The notes under the pieces are model-generated. The model was not told where the DNA came from. It was given only the letters and a program-made list of their open reading frames with translations, and ran no database searches. The position numbers and the translations under genes are program-made. Shown here in pieces: positions 25,298 through 38,046 of a stretch of 64,000 nt of DNA (position 1 is its first letter; each line of letters begins with the position of its first letter). This DNA comes from Paramecium sonneborni (taxonomy: Eukaryota; Ciliophora; Oligohymenophorea; Peniculida; Parameciidae), in NCBI GenBank assembly GCA_905182985.1, contig CAJJDN010000123.1, positions 257,261 to 321,260 of the forward strand, given 5' to 3'.

Positions 25298-28200
25298 TCA
25301 TTCACATTAAAAACTTAGTTATTGATCAACATAGATTCCAATATTGTGAACCTTAGATTTATTATAAAATACCTGTAATACTATATCAATATCTTCATCA
25401 TAATTTTCATTTGGCTTATTTGTAAATAGTATAATGTTTCTTTATTTATTATTTGCAAACCTTTAAATTTTGATAGATTAAAAATCTGTATAACAAAAAT
25501 TAAAGTATGTATGTAATTCATATATAGGAATTTTAACATTTTAGTTTATAGGTTTAAATAGAATATTATCAAGAATCTGTTTATCTAAAGAATTTATTTT
25601 CAATTCAAAACAATCAAATAACTTTTTTATTTTATTTTGACAAGATAATAAGTAATAGCTATATTCTTATTGTAATATTAATCCTAAATTAATAATTTCA
25701 TTTTTTAATTGCATATATTTATCTATTTTTTTCAGATTTTTATGAAAATTTAATAAAGGCTTCAGATCTATCAAAGCAAAATCTAAACCTTCTGGTGCTT
25801 CAAAATCTTAAATCAAAGTTAAAATTTTTTAATTATTTTTTTCAAATTCTTTCTCTTCTTCAATTAATTCTCTTAATTAAATAAAAAGCAGTCTTCCTTC
25901 CTAAAATAGATATCGTAAATCAGGATAATCAATAATTTAATCTATCAATTCTTTTTTGATATATGGATTATCTTCTAAATCTTGTCTCTTATATTCATAT
26001 AATAAATCTATTCTTTTTCCTAATTTTATTGGATTCCAATCACTATGTTGATCCTTACTCATTTCATATAATTGAATAAATATTTCATCAAATTAATGCT
26101 ATATTTTAGATTCAAAAAATGTTTTAAATATTTCAAATAGTTCTTAAGATTGAGTTTACATATTTGAATTTTCTAAAGCTTCAAATTATTCAATATCTCC
26201 TAATTCTAATTCAATTTCTTCATAAGTTTTTGTTTTAATAAAGATATTCATTAAATCATAAGGGAAATAACATAAAGCCTTATTAATATAAGAAAGTAAT
26301 AATTCAATCTCATCTTGAATTAATTTAGAAAATTTTAAATAATTGAGCTTATTTTTCATTTCCATTAATCTTTATTTGACATCAGGATAATTTTGATCTG
26401 ATAAAATTAATTATAATTCTTCAATAAATTAATATTTATTAAGTTATTGAATAGCAACAATTTTATTATTTGTTTATACAAAGAGATCACGATAAATCAA
26501 AGTTGAAATCGCAATTTGTTAAAAGTGTATTTTTGGATATGAGAACATACTTATACTCTTATTGTAAATATTTTATTTAAAATATAGGTATTATTCTAAT
26601 GAGTTAATATTTTCACTGATTGTAATTTACCCTTTTTTTAATTATCTAATAAATTAATATTCAGTTTTATATTTTTATATGGATTATTCATAAAATTGTT
26701 TTAGAAGGCAAAATCTATTTTTTATAGTTTTTAAAGCTTCTTCTTCTTCTTAAATTTGGTGTTCCCAACTAAATTTTCCTATAGGTAATGTTATTAATTT
26801 TTTTGTTTTCAAGATTTCATGTTTTAGATTAATGTACATTAAATCAAAGATTTTCATCATTTCTTTTTCTGATTGAAATTCAATTGGAACATAATATTTA
26901 TTATCTTTCTCAAAGTTCTTTTCTAACTATTTTATCTGGATATACAATGATTAAATACTAAAATTTAATTATGGCATACTTGTTGAATTATTTTATTAGA
27001 CTCATAGCTTATCTAAACTCTATAGGTGATTCGTTTTAGTTTTCTTTTAATTAATATCTAAACTCTTCCAGTTAGGTTTAAAATAATTAATTCATATTTT
27101 AATGTTCTGTTTATGATAAAATCATTATGGATTTATTTTTCTATATTTTCTAATTGATTTATTTTAAATCGTTTAATCTTTTAAGTGTTTTAGTTTAATA
27201 TTTTCTGAATAGATTTTAAAAAATGTTAATTTCATTAAAATCTATTTACTTTAATTAAATTTTAAAAGCATCAATATCAGCATCAAATAATAAAATATCA
27301 GATTGTTTAATTTGATTATAAATTTAAAAAATAGTAATTAAAACATTCCTACTTCTTTACAATGATTTAAAAAGTGAAGGAGTCCATTTAATTTATTATC
27401 TTTTTAATTGTAAAAAATTAAGAGTTTACTAGGATAATTAGAAATGCATAAATTAACTTAAATTTGGTACATACAAATCTTATTCTAACTAGGTTCTATA
27501 ACTCTTAAGTTTATCATAAAAATCTGCATAATCTATAGATTAATTTTGTAAATCTGATTGTTTTTAAAAAGGATTATTTGGTATTTCTTCAAATAGCATA
27601 TTGATAATAAGAGGTTCAATTCTGAGCATAAATTATTTTTATGAGGTTATATGTTATTACTTTAATATTTCATTTTCAATTAATTAAACATCGGTATATT
27701 CTGTCATTTTAATAAATTCTATATAATCATAAATTATCTTTAGATATTCATCTTTATTAAAATCAATATCCATTTATACAATTTATGGAAATTGTTATTC
27801 TTAATCTTCATTTTTAGGTTTAGATGATAAAAATTCAGATTAGATTTACATTTGCTTATTACTTTCTAATAATTCTTAAAATTGAAATTTTTAAGCTTCT
27901 TCTTTGAATTCATTTTATTCATCAACTTATTGAGATATTTCAATATATTGGGAAATTTAATTGGTTTAAAGAAAAAGATGTTAATTTGGAAGAACTTATT
28001 GATTTGTTTACTTAATAGAGTCTTCATTTTTTTAAATAGATTTATTTATCTTAGTTTATAATTTAGGATCAATTCTTATGTTAAATTGTTCTTGAATAGT
28101 AAAATTGTTTCCCTTTTAATTTGAAATTTTAATGGACTAATGAAAAGGATTATTATTTAGAAGTGGTTGAAATATTTTATTTTTTTCAGATTTATTTAAA

Positions 28201-28469
28201 TTTGACGTTTTTGAAATTGCTTGATTTGGATCAAATTGATTAGTAATTTATATTAAATCAGAGGCAATCATTTGATCTTCAATAGGTTATTCTAAAGATA
28301 AATGAATTTATGTATTTGATTTTTCAAATTACACAGGTATCTCATTATGTAGCTGTGCTATTTCTGGATCACTTTATTTTCTTTTTTAAGTTATTTCCTA
28401 TATAGGTTGTGAAGAATTCTTCCATCGATTATAGGAATACTTCCTCAATTACTCATGAGTTATTGACAT
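25298..28469 (-). CDS. Large helical protein of unknown function
   Basis: The product is 1049 residues, read from ATG 28467-28469 to TGA 25298-25300 with one 22-nt intron at 26958-26979 that restores the frame. The first third is low-complexity, rich in Gln, Asn, Ser and Lys (many Q from TAA/TAG). The remainder is long helical segments with coiled-coil-like stretches (QEEEEALKTIKNRFCLLKQF; DVKQRLMEMKNKLNYLKF; ELIEEEKEFEKN). The C-terminal 100 residues alternate strand and helix (NIILFTNKPNENYDEDIDIV, then VFYNKSKVHNIGIYVDQQ), reminiscent of the end of a von Willebrand A-type fold, but no MIDAS motif is visible. No membrane segment or signal peptide was seen. It diverges from the peroxiredoxin gene, with a spacer of 174 bases. 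Confidence 0.7.
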
Positions 28470-28643
28470 TTAATTTATTATTGAATAATTTTATTACGAT
28501 TATAAGGTATTGCTTTTCTTTGACTTTTTAATATTTATGGTATTAGCATAGAAATTAAGTAATTCTAGAATTGGAGAATGTCTGAGGTATTTAAATTATT
28601 TAGGAATAATCTCAATTAATCATTAATTATTCCAAATCATAAA

Positions 28644-29298
28644 ATGTCAGGAAAAGCAATAATCTAAAAAGCAGCCCCATTCTTTAAAACAAATGCATGG
28701 TACCATTTATTGATTAATTCTTTAGGAATCCTCTTAAAAATGCTATTGAATAAGTTTAATTAACTGATTTCAAAGGTAAGTATGTATTACTTTTCTTCTA
28801 TCCATTAAATTTCACTTTTGTATGTCCCACAGAAATTATCTAATTCTCTAAATTAGCTAAATCATTTAGAGAGAACAATTGTGAAGTCCTTGGATGTTCA
28901 GTGGATTCAGTTTATTCACATGCTGAATATGTGAAAAAGCCAAAGGCTGATGGAGGATTAGGAGGATTGGATATTCTTCTTTTATCTGATTTGACCAAAC
29001 AAATCTCTTCAGATTATGGAGTTCTAACAGATAGTGGACTTTCACTTAGAGGAACATTCTTAATTGATGGTAATTAAAATTTACGTCACGCTTCAATTAA
29101 TGATGCTCCTGTAGGAAGGTATAATAAAACTCTAATTTTAGAAATGTAGATGAATATTTAAGATTATTGTAAGCATTCTAATATGTTGAAAAACATGGAG
29201 AAGTATGTCCAGCCTCTTGGAAACCAGGATAAGCCACCATTAAACCAGACATTGAAAAATCAAAAACCTATTGGTAAAATACACATGCCAAAAATTGA
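28644..29298 (+). CDS. Typical 2-Cys peroxiredoxin
   Basis: The product is 201 residues with introns at 28700-28725 (26 nt) and 29119-29141 (23 nt). The peroxidatic cysteine is C52 in FYPLNFTFVCPTE, exactly the classical position. The resolving cysteine is C172 in GEVCPASWKPG. The order SVDSVYSHAEYV, GGLG, LISDYGVL-like (SSDYGVLTDSG) and RGTFLIDG is that of Prx1/AhpC-type enzymes, which reduce H2O2 and alkyl peroxides using thioredoxin. The sensitivity motif GGLG is present, and the C-terminal YF of sensitive enzymes appears as YW. There is no targeting presequence, so the cytosol is likely. It diverges from the large unknown gene on the minus strand. Confidence 0.93.
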
Positions 29299-29928
29299 GA
29301 TGAGTCCCTTTATATTTTAAATATATAGAAAAAAGTACATCTTCAAGAATTATATTCTTTATTTTTTTTTTCTGTTTTCTAATTCATTTTATTATCTTCA
29401 GTTTATAATGCTGATAGCTTTTTATATTTTATAATGATAATTTATGTTTATTTTGGTTTCCTTTAATGTTATCAATTATTTTTATGATAATTTATTTTCA
29501 TATATCTAGAATACAATATATCTAATAAATTAACTAAAAAATATTAATATTAATTATGATATAAAAATTATTTTGATAATTATATTTCTGATCGAAAAGA
29601 GAACAATGTTAAATTTCACCATATTTTGGTCTTTAACTTTACTTTTTTTAAATATCTCACCCAAACTTCTTTTATAATAAAAATAAAATTATTTTTAGAC
29701 AAAGAATATTTTTGTTAAATAAATTGGGACAATTAATTTAATAAAATATTTTTATTTGGTTTTATTCTGCTAATAATCTTTACTTAATATTGAAAGCTTT
29801 ACTTAAAAAATAGAGTTTTTATATAAATATAATCTAAATTAATTTCTATTTCCCTTTCTTTATTGTAAAATATCATTTTTAAAATTTTCAGTTGATATTA
29901 TTAACTTTATTAGTTTTGATAAATATTT
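29299..29928. other. Intergenic, no supported gene
   Basis: These 630 bases between the peroxiredoxin stop and the TmcB-like ATG are unusually T-rich, with many TGA codons in every frame. I see no coding-like frame, RNA gene or repeat. The region must hold the peroxiredoxin 3' end and the promoter of the following gene. Confidence 0.55.
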
Positions 29929-32900
29929 ATGATTAGAAAAAAAATCATAAAGGCTTCACAATTAGTGTGTAAATGTATTCATGCATCTTCAATTCACAAT
30001 ACTATGCTAAGCATTGAAATTATTTTATCGATTATTTTTAAATCTTAAGAGATAAGTATTACACTTGATTCAAGCTTGAGTTAAAATAAAGAATTAAAGT
30101 ATTGAAAGAAATTTATAAAATTTAGTGTCGTTTTTAAATTTGCTAGATTTTGTTTGGCTTTTGATGAAAACTCTCTTATTTGCTTTGAATTGATTTCTTA
30201 TTTAATTTTTTTTGGACATATTGCTTTTACTTTACTTTTTGTATGGAATTTGATAACAGAAGATAAGGAAAGCTCTATCTCATTTCAAATTTTACACTAT
30301 TTTTTAATATATTATTCCTCATTGATTTATATACCAGTAATATATTCTTGTTTTCTTATATTTTATGAAACAACTACAGAGAATTACCACATCTTTAGTT
30401 AAGAATCAAAAGGAATATTTTTGATAATTTCATGCGTTGTCAACTTTTCCTTTTGTATTTTTATAAAATTAGTTCATTTATATTTTTTAAGATCGCAAAC
30501 TTTAAATGGCGATAATAATATAATGCTTTTAGAAAATTAAATGATGTCTAATTTATTTAAAGAAATAATTATTATACTTGCAATAATGCTGAAAGTTTAT
30601 AAATAATTATAAATTGTAAGAGTGATCTTAGTTTTTTTAAAATAAGCAATATCTATCATATAATAACTTAATAAAAAAAACTGCTATATTCATGTTTTGA
30701 TCAAAGTAGTTTCGATAGTAACAATTTTCGCTTTATTTTTTGAATTTGCAGTTTGTGAATATTTATTAATAGTTTCGATTTTTCTATCTATCATAACCTA
30801 AATTACATAGAAAATTAGATCATATTATATAACAACTGAAAATCAAGCAAATATTATTACATTATAGGTATAATTTTATTTAACTTTAAGTTAATTGATA
30901 TGGCATTAAATAAACCTAATTCTTAAGAAAATCAAATTATTTGTTAGATTGCTTTCAATATGCATAAATGTGTAAAATGTTAGTTACCTTCTAAAATTAT
31001 TTATTGTTTATTTAAAAATATCATAAATGAGAATTCTGATTTGAATTATCTTATCCAGTTTTGCTATTATCTATCAGAAAAATACCCAATAAAATCCTTA
31101 ATTAAGTTATTGAAAATATAAACTAGAAATTTATATTTTATAGGGACATCTAGAAATTTAATTAAATACTTAAGAAAATAAAGTGATTTATTGCTTGAAA
31201 TATTTTAAAAGCAATTATTTTTTCATAAAAAAGAGAATAATTAAATTAAATTAAAAACTAAGATAGTTTATGAGTGTTATTTTTCTTAAGAATAATTATT
31301 TCCAAGTTTTGAAAAAGTAATAATGTAAAAAATAAGCTTTTATCATCATTTAATAAAGGGATATTAAAATATTGAAACTTATTTTAATGAAGCTTTATCT
31401 CTTTCTGAAAATATTATATAATGTAAATAATTAATGAACCAAAAATATGATATGATTAATGAAAGGCTAAAAAATTCAGAGATCTAAGAGTCTTTAAGTA
31501 TGAGAATAATTCAACTTTATTATTCAGCGATATATAATAATTAATATTTATCTTTTAAAATTGAAAGAAAAATAGAAGAATATTTGAAAAATGAAAGATT
31601 TAGATAAGATGAACCATTAAGCAGTATTCAGTTAATCTAAAGTAATTATAAAAAATATCAAAAGATAGAATATTTATATTTTAATCTAGTATAATAAATA
31701 ATAGAGGATAATTTATTAATTTAGACACAAAAAAGCTCTCATTATTTTTAGAGGAAAAAGAAGATAATCTTAAGTATATAAAACATTGTTCTTAATTAAT
31801 GCCATCATTTTTAGGAATTATACATGATGATCTCATAGATAGATTTATCAATTATGGTTTTGCATAAACTCAAAATTAAAGTCGAAAAACCTATATTTAA
31901 AATTCAGAAGGATATATTGAACCTTGTTTCATAAGCATTTATCCTCATTATGATATAGATAATAATGATTTTATCATGAACATAATTATGAGTAAAGTTC
32001 AATAAAATCAAATGATAATATTTGGAGTTGATGGTTCTATTCATGGTATTACTTAATAGTTTTATGAAAATGCTGCTAAATCTAATTATCATTTTATGAA
32101 AATTTTTAAATGTGAAAAAAAATTGAACAATTAAAAAGAGTAATCAAATGTAAGGTCATTTTTAGAAAAAAATCCATTAATATAATATTATATTCCAAAT
32201 ATAATGTTGTAAGTTGAACTATTAGTAAAACAGTATTAAAAAACAAAATCTTTTATGCTAAGTAATTTAAAATCTACTTGGGTAATTCCTAATAATCATC
32301 GAATGTGTTTAACGTAAACCTAAAATTTATTAGAACCTTTTAAAATTCAAAATACTAATGAGTATTCAAATAAATATAGAAATTAATATTTTTCGACTCT
32401 TAAATAAAGATTTGATTTAAGTAAGGATCGATAAAAAGTTAATGATTTGTAATTATTAGATTGGAATGATAATATTGATGGAATTCCTATTATATTACTT
32501 TAACCATAGTTATAATAATAATTAATTGAAATTGTAGATTTTGGAGATATTTAAAAATCTTAATTTCAATTAGCACTTTAATATGATTTACAGTTTAATA
32601 CTTTTTAAACCCAAAAAAAAAAAGTTGGATATTTTTTGTTAATTTTAACAGATTATAAAGTATTATCAACTTAGTAGATGATTTCTAATTCTGTTCTATT
32701 TGAAAAAAACATCAAATCTGAGGTTCAAGAGGAAAAAATACAATAAAATGTTAAGTTAACTTAATCATTAGCTTTTTTAAAAAAATAGGAGCAATATGAA
32801 GCAATTAATGAAGCAAAATAAGAATTTAAAGCCATAAACGACGACATACCTGAGATTTAGAAGGAAAATGAATACTTATGTTTAAGTAGCGCAAATTAAA

Positions 32901-35172
32901 GTTTTGAATAGCATTTAATTAAAAATCAGATTCAATTAAGATCCCCTGAAACTCAAGCTTAAGTAGATATTTATGCAGGACCTTTAGTATTGAAATCCAA
33001 ATGTTCAGAAAATTATAATATTGAAGATATTGATTTAAATGATCATAATGAATAAGTAATTATTTAATTGATTATTTAAGTTTAAGAAGTAGAAAATTTC
33101 TAAAACAGATCTAAATTTTAGTAAAAAAAAAGATGAAAAAAGTAAAAGTAAATCACACTTAAGAGAGAAACTATAATATTTTAAAAATCAAATATAAGAG
33201 AACAATGATTTTGCATCCAATCCTTCAAGATCATCAGTTTGTTCAACTTAAAAGGAAACCTAATACTTGGTTGAATAAATATATTCGAAAACTCAAATTA
33301 TTTTACCTTTGTAAAAAATCTCATTTATTTTGGCATTAATTTTAATCTCTATAGTTGTTATTTCATTGATTAATAATATGATGGTTCTGAAAAATCTTGA
33401 ATAATAATCATCAGAAGTAATGAATTTAATAGAACCATAAAATATAACTTATTTTTATTCCTCAGTAATTTATTAGCTTTGGTCGATTTAATTACAATAA
33501 TAAAATATAATTAACATATCTTAGTTTATAAAATAAAGAAATAATGAGACATTAAATACTATGTTTTAGAATGGAAGAATCTATTTAAAAAAATTAAATA
33601 TTAATGTTCCAAAACTAGCTTAAAGGTAAGGAATTTAAGATTTTGAAATTAAATATTTCTAAAATAATATTTTTAGTACTTTTACTTATAATATCCAAGA
33701 TTTTTACATTATGTTAAATGAAGCTATTGAACATACTTACAGAATAAATCTTAATTCTCCTACTCCATATTATGATCAATTATATACATCAGGATTTATT
33801 AGATTAAATTTTATTTAAATGGCAAAATAAATTAATACTTTTGTTATTGAATTAATAGAAGATACAATTTTATCTTAAAACTAAATAGAATTTAATTTTA
33901 AAAATCTTATCCTCATCGAATTGTTTCTTGTATTGTTTTTAATAGTAATACAAGTAAAATACTGGAATTTTATTGATAAACTTTAAAAATCTATCTTATT
34001 ATTAGTTTCTTCTTTAAATGAAAATTAAGCAGTTGATTAAATTATAAAATTTATGGCTCTTAAATCAATTTTAGATGAAAAGAATTAAAATAATTGGAAA
34101 ATTGAAGACTTTTCTTAAATTATGACTTAGAATTCAAAAAAAAAGAATTAGAAATAGAAATAAATTGAAACTTTTGGCAAACAAAGTAATTCAGAATCCT
34201 CTTTAACATCAAGAATTAATAAAACTTAACATTTTACGAAACTTAATTATATTGTTATCATATGTTTAATAATTTTTTGGATTTCTTATTTGCTAACAAG
34301 TTATTTATTATTTGTTAAGAATCATGAGAATTTTTAACCATCCTTAAAAGCTACTCTAAGATATGGGGAATTTAGAATAAAGATGGATATTACAAGTATT
34401 TTAGGAGGTTTTATAAAAACTGAGAATTTATTACCAAATAATAATCTTTCATTTATAAATTAAACTGAAACTATAGAATTGTTTTAAGAATGCAAAAGTT
34501 AATTACTATTAATAATTAACGAAGTATCAACTACAATCTTAGAAAATGCTAATAAAAATAATTAAAATAGTCCATTTGATAGTTTCTTGAATGATGATAT
34601 ATGCCAAATAAAACATTGGGAAGAAATTAAGTCTTGTGATCCTTCTAAATAAAATCTTCCTTATTCTAAGTATTATAGAATTATAAGTTTTTAGCTTGGA
34701 TTCAATACATAATTTAATTTCAAATGGCATTTTAGGTTATACTGCTTCTCTAATTAAATATATAGATTAGGAATTTTATAATGAATTAAATCAGCTTCAT
34801 TATAATAGTAAAGATGAAAACGCCTTTACAATTGAAAGCCAGTATTTTCAAAATTACTTTCTTTAATATTTTAGTGACACATAAAATACTTTTTTGGATT
34901 TTTTAACTTTATTTTAAATAGATAACTAAAACATTGCTGAAAAAATAATAAATTTAATGGAAATATATTATATAATATTAGGATTTATGTAAAATTAAAA
35001 TTAAATTTTTAGCTATTTCATATTTATGTTGAGTATTTGTATAATATGGATATTTTTGTAATAAAAAAAGATGAGATCACTTAGATAGATATTAGTACTT
35101 ATTCCTTTAGATTTAATATAAAATTAAAACATAAAAAATAGAATTAAACTAATATTTAGTTGGTTATATTGA
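29929..35172 (+). CDS. TmcB-like ciliate membrane signalling protein with PAS-like region
   Basis: The product is 1706 residues. Introns at 30099-30125, 30868-30890, 31642-31664, 33056-33080 and 34670-34694 leave an exact frame. The N-terminal third has about six membrane segments (SYLIFFGHIAFTLLFVW; LIYYSSLIYIPVIYSCFL; GIFLIISCVVNFSFCIFI and others). A cytosolic region follows with a Cys pair (MHKCVKCQLPSK) and helical repeats (YHHLIKGYQNIETYFNEALS; SLSMRIIQLYYSAIYNNQ). Next is a PAS-like segment (MIIFGVDGSIHGITQQFYE). At least three more membrane segments come after it (ILALILISIVVISLI; IELFLVLFLIVIQV; YIVIICLIIFWISYLLTSY), with a last hydrophobic segment before a tail ending RQILVLIPLDL. 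This order matches ciliate proteins often labelled 'tiny macrocysts B-like' or 'cation channel family'; a sensory or channel role is inferred only. The third intron (23 nt, ending AAAAG) is the least certain. Confidence 0.8.
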
Positions 35173-35282
35173 TTCAAAATAATTAAATGTGATATATAAA
35201 AATTATTTTGTTTTATAATAATATAATTTGATTATAACTTTAATTCTTAATTATAAATAATAAAATAATTTATGTGCATATA

Positions 35283-36359
35283 TCATTAGTATTTTAGATT
35301 AACAACCATCACTTTTGATAATTATATAGAAATTACCCATTTTTTCATAAGCTTTTTTATCTTTTGGAAATAATTGTAAATATCTTTCCCAAACCTCTAT
35401 TGCATCATCAAATTAATTCAAAGAAACAAGAAAATCAGCTTTATTGTAGAGAATAGTATTTTACCTTTAATTCTATAACCTTTATAATCATTTTAATGTT
35501 TCTTTATATAATCTTCATAAACTTCTAATGCTCCATCAATATCAAACATTTAATGTAATAGATCAGCTAATAAAAACATTTACTATTCATTAATATATAC
35601 CTTTATTGACATATGCATCAAGATAATTAGGATTTTTTAAAATATAATCATTCCATACTTAAACTGCTTCTTACATTCTATCTAATTGAATAAAAAGGAA
35701 CTAAGCTATAAATTATTTGAAAATATACATTTTTATTGACAATATGTAAACTCTTCTTGTTTATTATTGCTTAAATATAGATTCCAAACATCAATACTTT
35801 ATTCTTCATTTTTTAACTTAGCCAATAGTTATGCTTGTTATTAAATTCTTTAATAAATACCTTATTTTTGATATCCAATTAAAGAAGTGGGTTCTAATCC
35901 AATAAAAGATGGCCAAATTGATAAAGCTTCATCTATTCGACCTAGACAAAGTAATATCTAACACAAAAGTTATAGACAACTAATAGTCTTTGTTTTATTG
36001 CTATTCTCATGTTCTTTTTGAATTTCTTTTATCACAAAACGAATTTCATGAAGAGATAATTCTTAATCTGATTCATAATATATTTTTTGAATTGCATTCT
36101 ATAACCATTTCTATTATTCATATGTATAAGTATCAGCTGAATCAACAACTCTTTTGATGAATTTTATTATTCCTTTATCATCATATCTACATAACAAGCC
36201 TGCACTTTTTACTGTTTCAGATTCATCATTTAGATTTGTCTACTCCCATATATGCTGAACTTTAACTCTACAACATAATTAGGTTGTTATAAAAGAGTGT
36301 TTATAATTCTTAGATCTATATAATGATTGTGCTAGCTCATGAGTCAAATGAAATACCAT
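35283..36359 (-). CDS. Tetratricopeptide-repeat protein
   Basis: The product is 313 residues after removal of five introns: 35834-35860 (27 nt), 35706-35728 (23), 35567-35600 (34), 35439-35464 (26) and 35312-35336 (25). Splicing aligns a ladder of four degenerate TPR-like units of about 34-37 residues, each reading '...Y..KA.LL..L..F.EAIEVWE.YL...P': QAQLLAKLKNEEQSIDVWNL, SQFLFIQLDRMQEAVQVWND, ADLLHQMFDIDGALEVYEDY and ADFLVSLNQFDDAIEVWERY. Introns fall at nearly the same place in successive repeats, next to the conserved Ala, so repeat and intron may have been duplicated together. The N-terminal half is helical without a recognised domain. TPRs mediate protein-protein contacts; partners are unknown. 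The last intron is optional, since without it the frame runs on into the TmcB-like 3' end. Confidence 0.8.
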
Positions 36360-36460
36360 ATTTGTATTTATCCATCATTAATTATTCAAAAAAAATTTAT
36401 TTTATTACTTTATTTTTATTGTTTCACAATAATATTTATAATCATCATTATAAATAATCA

Positions 36461-37731
36461 ATGTCCTTCAAGTTTATGTATTTCATATTATTTACATCTT
36501 TTTTGTTCTTTTTATTGACTCAAGGTTGTAGAATTATAATTTTATAACTAACTATAATAAATTTATATTTTTTTAAATAATATTTATTCATCAAATCCTA
36601 AAGTGTAAATTTTAAATTTATGATGATTAATTTGTCAAAAGGATATGAATTACTCTTCTTAAAAAGTTATTCAATTATTTTATCACATTTAAAAATAGGA
36701 TATCTAGAAATGCAATAGTTAACATAATTATGAATTTCAATACAATTTTTTGCTTAGCAAAATCATATCTATGCAATCTTCTAAACAAATGATGATGTAA
36801 AAAATTAGAAGTTTTCATTAATATTAATACTATTTTTGAATTATATTTTATTTTATATGAGGCTAAATAAATATTCTCATCGGAAAAGGAAATACATTTA
36901 TTATGAATATAAGATCTATATTTTATTAGCTTTAGAGAGTTTTATCTAAATTTATCTACACTCTTGAAAAACTTTAATTTTAATTAAATATCTCAAAAAT
37001 AAATATTGGGCTCAGATTGAACTTAAAATAGAGAAACAAAAATTAACATTAAAATAAAAATTGAATGTTTTCAAATAGAAATACAATTAACTTTTAATTT
37101 CTACTAATGTATCTCTAGAATTCTTCAATTACTTTCTCCAAGATTTTGCCTTAAGACATTTTATGATAAAAAGAAAAAAAAATTTTGATTTTAAATTATA
37201 AATTTGCCTCGAAATTTCCTTTATGTTTTATGCATTCTTATTTGCTTATACCTTTTTCATTAGAAATACAATGATGCTATTATATGAGAAAAAATGTCCT
37301 TCAACTCTTATAGTATTTTGAAAAAGTCCATTATAAAAATAAGTAATAAACTTAGAATTTCATAATTATTGTCAGTTTATTTATGGTAATATAATTGTGA
37401 ATAAAACTATTAGATATAAATATCAGTAAAACATTTGGAATTTCATTTTCTAATCAAAATTGATTTCAAAGGGGGTTGTTGATATTTGTTTAGTAACAGC
37501 TTATAATTTTCTTATTTTACTAACTATATTTGATTTAAATCTTCAAAATAAATTAGTTAAAATAAAATTTTAATATTAGGTTTTTTTAGACATTACAGTA
37601 TTATATAAATTATATTAATATTATTTTTTTTATTTACTAATCAAATCATTTATTCTAAAAAAAATAAAATCAAATTAAGGTTTTATAAAAGTTTAAGTAC
37701 ATCATTTTTATATTTTTTTTAGTGAAATAGT
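36461..37731 (+). pseudogene. Probable decayed membrane-protein gene
   Basis: The region holds coding-like plus-strand islands that cannot be joined into one clean frame. The first, 36461-36733 (90 residues), starts with a signal-like MSFKFMYFILFTSFLFFLLT. From about 36837 one frame reads HRKRKYIYYEYKIYILLALE, meets an in-frame TGA near 36961, then continues KYWAQIELKIEKQKLTLKQK and on to a two-span segment (LQICLEISFMFYAFLFAYTF) before another TGA near 37319. A hydrophobic island (VTAYNFLILLTIFDL) lies around 37490-37550. Short GT...AG segments (31, 28 and 19 nt) could splice parts together, so an active gene with unresolved introns is the alternative. No family is recognised. Confidence 0.35.
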
Positions 37732-38046
37732 TTGAGGCAGTCTAAAATATTAACGAAAAACATATATTTATATTTTTATTTAATATATTTATCCTGAAAA
37801 TATAAAGCATTTTCTTTTTCATAAATTATATTTTTATGTGGAAGTTCTATTTCTTAATTATTTTACTTTTTTTTAAAATGTTACCTCCAAATCAAGAAAA
37901 TTTTCGAGATGAAAATGTTAATATGAGAAAAAAATTTAAGTTATGATAATTAATGATTTGAAATTCAAATATCAATTTTTTTTAATGTACATTTATAATT
38001 GACATTTTTTATTCATAATTGAATGATATTAATAATAATTTAATCT
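37732..38046. other. Spacer upstream of the histidine kinase gene
   Basis: These 315 bases are AT-rich with T-runs, frequent TGA and no coding-like frame. They probably contain the promoter of the histidine kinase gene. No recognisable motif was seen. Confidence 0.5.

Noticed and set aside
25298..25700. von Willebrand A domain at the C-terminus of the 1049-residue protein
   Set aside because: The strand-helix pattern is suggestive, but there is no DxSxS metal site, so the domain is not called.
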